From the NCBI RefSeq assembly GCF_040412425.1, contig NC_089784.1, forward strand, positions 36,685,570 to 36,749,569: 64,000 nt of DNA, in the 5' to 3' direction. The position numbers were made by a program, and so were the translations under genes. The DNA comes from Macrobrachium rosenbergii. Its lineage: Eukaryota; Arthropoda; Malacostraca; Decapoda; Palaemonidae. How positions within the stretch are numbered: position 1 is the stretch's first letter; the number at the start of each line of letters is the position of its first letter. Below, piece by piece: positions 60,313-64,000 of the stretch. The notes below the pieces were generated by a model that had not been told where the DNA came from, searched no databases, and worked only from the letters and a program-made list of their open reading frames with translations.

Positions 60313-61647
60313 CATGTAGAAACTTGTATCACAGGAATTAAAACTTGAAATGAAATATAAAGAGCATATGGCCACGAGGCAAATGAAACAATGGAGCGTA
60401 AAATCTGTCACCTTTAGGTCATTCTCAAGCAAGCTACATGCAACAGAAGAATGATTAGAAATCAAACCAGTCTTCCAAAAGACAACTGAGATTAAAGTCA
60501 TATAAAACATTTTAGGGCATAAAAGGTCAGAGCTTTAAAGGCTGATCATCATAAAAGGAACATCTGTCTCGTGATCAGTGATTAACCGAAGAGAGGCTAA
60601 GAACTTTAACAAGAATTATTGATAGTCTTAAGGTTCTGTTTTCAATCTCCTAAAACGTCTCATGTAGATTTGGGTCAAAAGTATGTAGAATCGGCTTAAA
60701 TTATCATAATGTTCGTTTCTTAGCTATATTATTGTAGATTCCACGAGTTTCTAACAGATCATATTGTTACAACTAGTTATCACAATAACATGGGGCCAGT
60801 CAATTCTGTGATTTTTCACTGAAGTAAACAGTATACATGTTAGTTTATCCTTATATTTAATTCGTTACTAGTCTGGCCCAAATACAGTGACTCCAAGCCT
60901 ATAAATGAGATTTTATATAAAATATTGCTTCTTCTGGTGAGGATGATTTCTTGTTAACATATTCTTTACAGTGTTATAATAAGAAAAAATTACATTTACA
61001 ATAAATATTTTCATCAATGATTTCATGATCTCGAATCCGGTGAAATAACGGGAACTTAGGGTGTTATTATGTAATTCTGTCTTTCTGTCAAAGTCAAAAA
61101 ATGTCTCACAGCATGTATCCAGAATCTAAGCTGGATAACATAGTGGTATGTAGTTCGTTGTCTGGGAATTTAGAACGGACGGTAAGTAATGCTCACAGGA
61201 AAAAATTAGCGTTATAAATGAAAAAAGATGGTCGCTTTCCCTTTCATTGGAAACTGAATATACAGTATATGGAAAAGGAGCAAATAATTTGATCATGTAC
61301 ATTATTTTTCAGGACACCGTATTATTATAAAATTCTCTGTATTCTCTGTAATGTTCCTGTGAGCATTATCACCAATTCTTGTAAACGTCCTCTGCAGCCT
61401 CTCCTTGCTTAATCCAGTACCTGGGCTCACTCGAGGCAAGTATTCGTCGTCTGAAGATCAGCTTCTCATAGGTAATGACCTAAGTATGCATCAGAATGGT
61501 TGTATATTTCACCAATCTCGGCTGTCTTCTGCAAAACCGATTTTTTTTTTTTTTTTTTTTTCGTTGCTGCATGTAGTTTACTTAAGAAAGCCTTAAAGTA
61601 AAGGTAAAAGATCTTGCACTCTGTTGTGTCACTTTCCTCATGGCCAT

Positions 61648-61759
<112 letters not shown>

Positions 61760-62981
61760 TGTCACGAAATAATCAAGTACCTGGTTATTACACAGATAAT
61801 AAGACCAAAAGTTACCTCACTTCAGCCAGACAGTTGAAACCTCATAACAAAAATATTAAGACTGAAGACTCTAAAGGCACAGTGATCCCATAAAACTTGC
61901 TTATCACTTGAGAAAATCAATCTAACTTTATCAAGTTATGGGTGAGGTAACAACTAATTAGCTATAAACAGACTGGTGGAAAATGGGCATCACTTCAACA
62001 AACACTATAATGGTTTCCCTGGTTTTATTTCACCTAGATAAGTCTCAGTTGAACAAACAGATATATCACTTACCTTGTACACATTCATTAATTTCTCTGA
62101 TCACTGGTGGTCAAAATGAAACACTGTGCTTTTCAAACTTTAAACAGACAAATTTATTTCTAAGTTCAAAAGTTATAGGAGAGTTCACAATCTCAAAAAT
62201 ATTTATTATTACTTGACATAAGTGCAAGATTTAAGCATTTCTTGACCAAGATTAATTCACAAAACTTTAGTTTATCAAGAAAGCAATTTGGTTAAGTAAA
62301 ATTCAAACCATTAACTCTCACTCAAGTTTTAGATATGCACCTGATTGAATAAATCCAACACAAGTGTTCACTAAAACATCAATAAATGGGAGTCAGTACA
62401 GGTGTTCACTGAATTCTCAATAATAAGTATGCACTGACAAAATGCTGAGCAATCACCAACACAAAACTTTGGAAAACACTAATTACAAAATTAGAGTCAT
62501 ATGATAACACAGACATACAAGAATGGAATATGCAAAAATGGAAATGTACATACAGTAATTTCACTATGACAAAAATATGTTTAAAGATTATATTAATCTT
62601 TCAAAAGATTATCTTCACTTTTATAAAAAAAAAAGACTAAACTCACGTCTTTCTAAGACTTTCTCAAAGACAACACTGCCAAGTCACAATGATATACACT
62701 TAATGATATATAGTTAGCAGCAAGACACATTAGAACTCACTATAAGAGATATTATCCACCTCTTATCAAAATAATAATTCTCTATCACAATAACAGCACA
62801 AAACATATCAAGTAAGAATCTTACCTTCTTCAAAAGAAAATAGTAAAACACATTTCCACAATGCTTCCACAATATAAATACCTTAGATCACTTTTACAAA
62901 ATGTATACACTTCGTGGATGAATTTATCAAAACTTATACATATAGGAGAGCAACCAGTATACACCCTTATACATGAATGAT

Positions 62982-62986
<5 letters not shown>

Positions 62987-63027
<41 letters not shown>
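62987..63027. repeat. (GA)n microsatellite, copy B
   Basis: About 20 GA units. Confidence 0.95.
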
Positions 63028-63029
<2 letters not shown>

Positions 63030-63754
63030 TTTATGCCAGCAACCCCTTTGCCTAACTAACTGTTTTTCATTCAGTACTCTTTTATCTTCAAGCCCTCCCA
63101 GAATACATGATACATAAAGTATACATACATTATACCTACAGGTATACATGTACGGTATACATACAGGACTGGAGCTTCAAGCACCTTATCTCTATGATGG
63201 ACATCTGCCACTCACTCAAAACACCTGGGCAAGCAGAAAGAAGTATTCTGGACCAAATTCTGGGTCAGCTGTCAGCGTGTCAACTTTATCTCTCTCACTT
63301 ACTCATTCTTGCTACACTCATTATGGAAACATAATAGACATAGACAAAGATAATAACCTCAGAATAGGCACACAGAACAAATGTGTAACAAGCATTTGGC
63401 CGCTAACTGTCAACTCATCAGAGATAACCAAAGTGGCTCTTGCCTTTCTTCCTTCACCTTAAACACCTGTGTCAATACAGGATGTGGCTAGGTGATAAGA
63501 ATCGTAACCTTTCTCTCTACTCGGCATTAACACTCAGTATTCATTTTAATATACTGCACATTATATTAAACAAATGAAAAAAAACATATCAAAACATATT
63601 TCAGAATCACATGATATGCAATTTATCTGTAAGAAAAAGACATTTTAAGATCATATTATCATATCTCACAACAAATGACGAATGTGCAAAACATCAAAAT
63701 TTTCATCAAAATTTATCATGTTTATAGAATGGTTATATATATTATAACACATTA

Positions 63755-64000
<246 letters not shown>

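Overview
The window looks like nuclear DNA of a decapod crustacean, most likely a shrimp-like species. Reasons: it is intron-rich and TE-rich, it carries an extreme load of (AT)n, (GA)n and (AAT)n microsatellites, and it contains tRNA-derived SINEs of types I recognise from decapod genomes. There are no operons and no rRNA or convincing tRNA genes. The species call is inference.

Region 1 (1-27,010) holds the only genes I can support as real: two paralogous genes for a putative Golgi-type glycosyltransferase-like protein, convergent (tail to tail). Copy 1 is on + (exons 399-622, 5888-6118, 7540-7821, 9907-10034, 11321-11405; its first exon lies left of the window). Copy 2 is on - (exons 27010-26744, 23065-22841, 22052-21822, 20247-19969, 19447-19323, 17935-17845) and looks complete at about 405 residues. 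Shared exon boundaries and phases tie them together. Copy 1 exon 2 is one base short (224 instead of 225), breaking frame. Two intronic minisatellites in copy 1 look like amplified copies of its own exon/intron junctions. The introns and the space between the genes hold Penelope-like, LINE, SINE, hAT and fold-back debris.

Region 2 (27,011-36,519) is TE graveyard: a Ty3/gypsy pol fragment on - in which an integrase C-terminus lies upstream of RT in the same frame (Gmr1-like order); a second Penelope-like family as an inverted pair; a retroelement ORF1 remnant; three SINE pieces.

Region 3 (36,520-64,000) is dominated by a direct segmental duplication: copy A 36,520-46,957 and copy B 54,230-64,000 (running off the window), offset 17.7 kb at the left end and 17.0 kb at the right. 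Between them lies a Penelope-like element with RT and GIY-YIG-like parts, joined head to head with a truncated inverted sister and itself split by a 1.23-kb hAT element.

Recurring theme: Penelope-like 3' ends and fold-back elements sit directly against (AT)n tracts, and one element is inside an (AT)n tract in copy B but absent from copy A. Exons were assembled by hand from splice sites, frame and paralogue comparison; no database search was possible.
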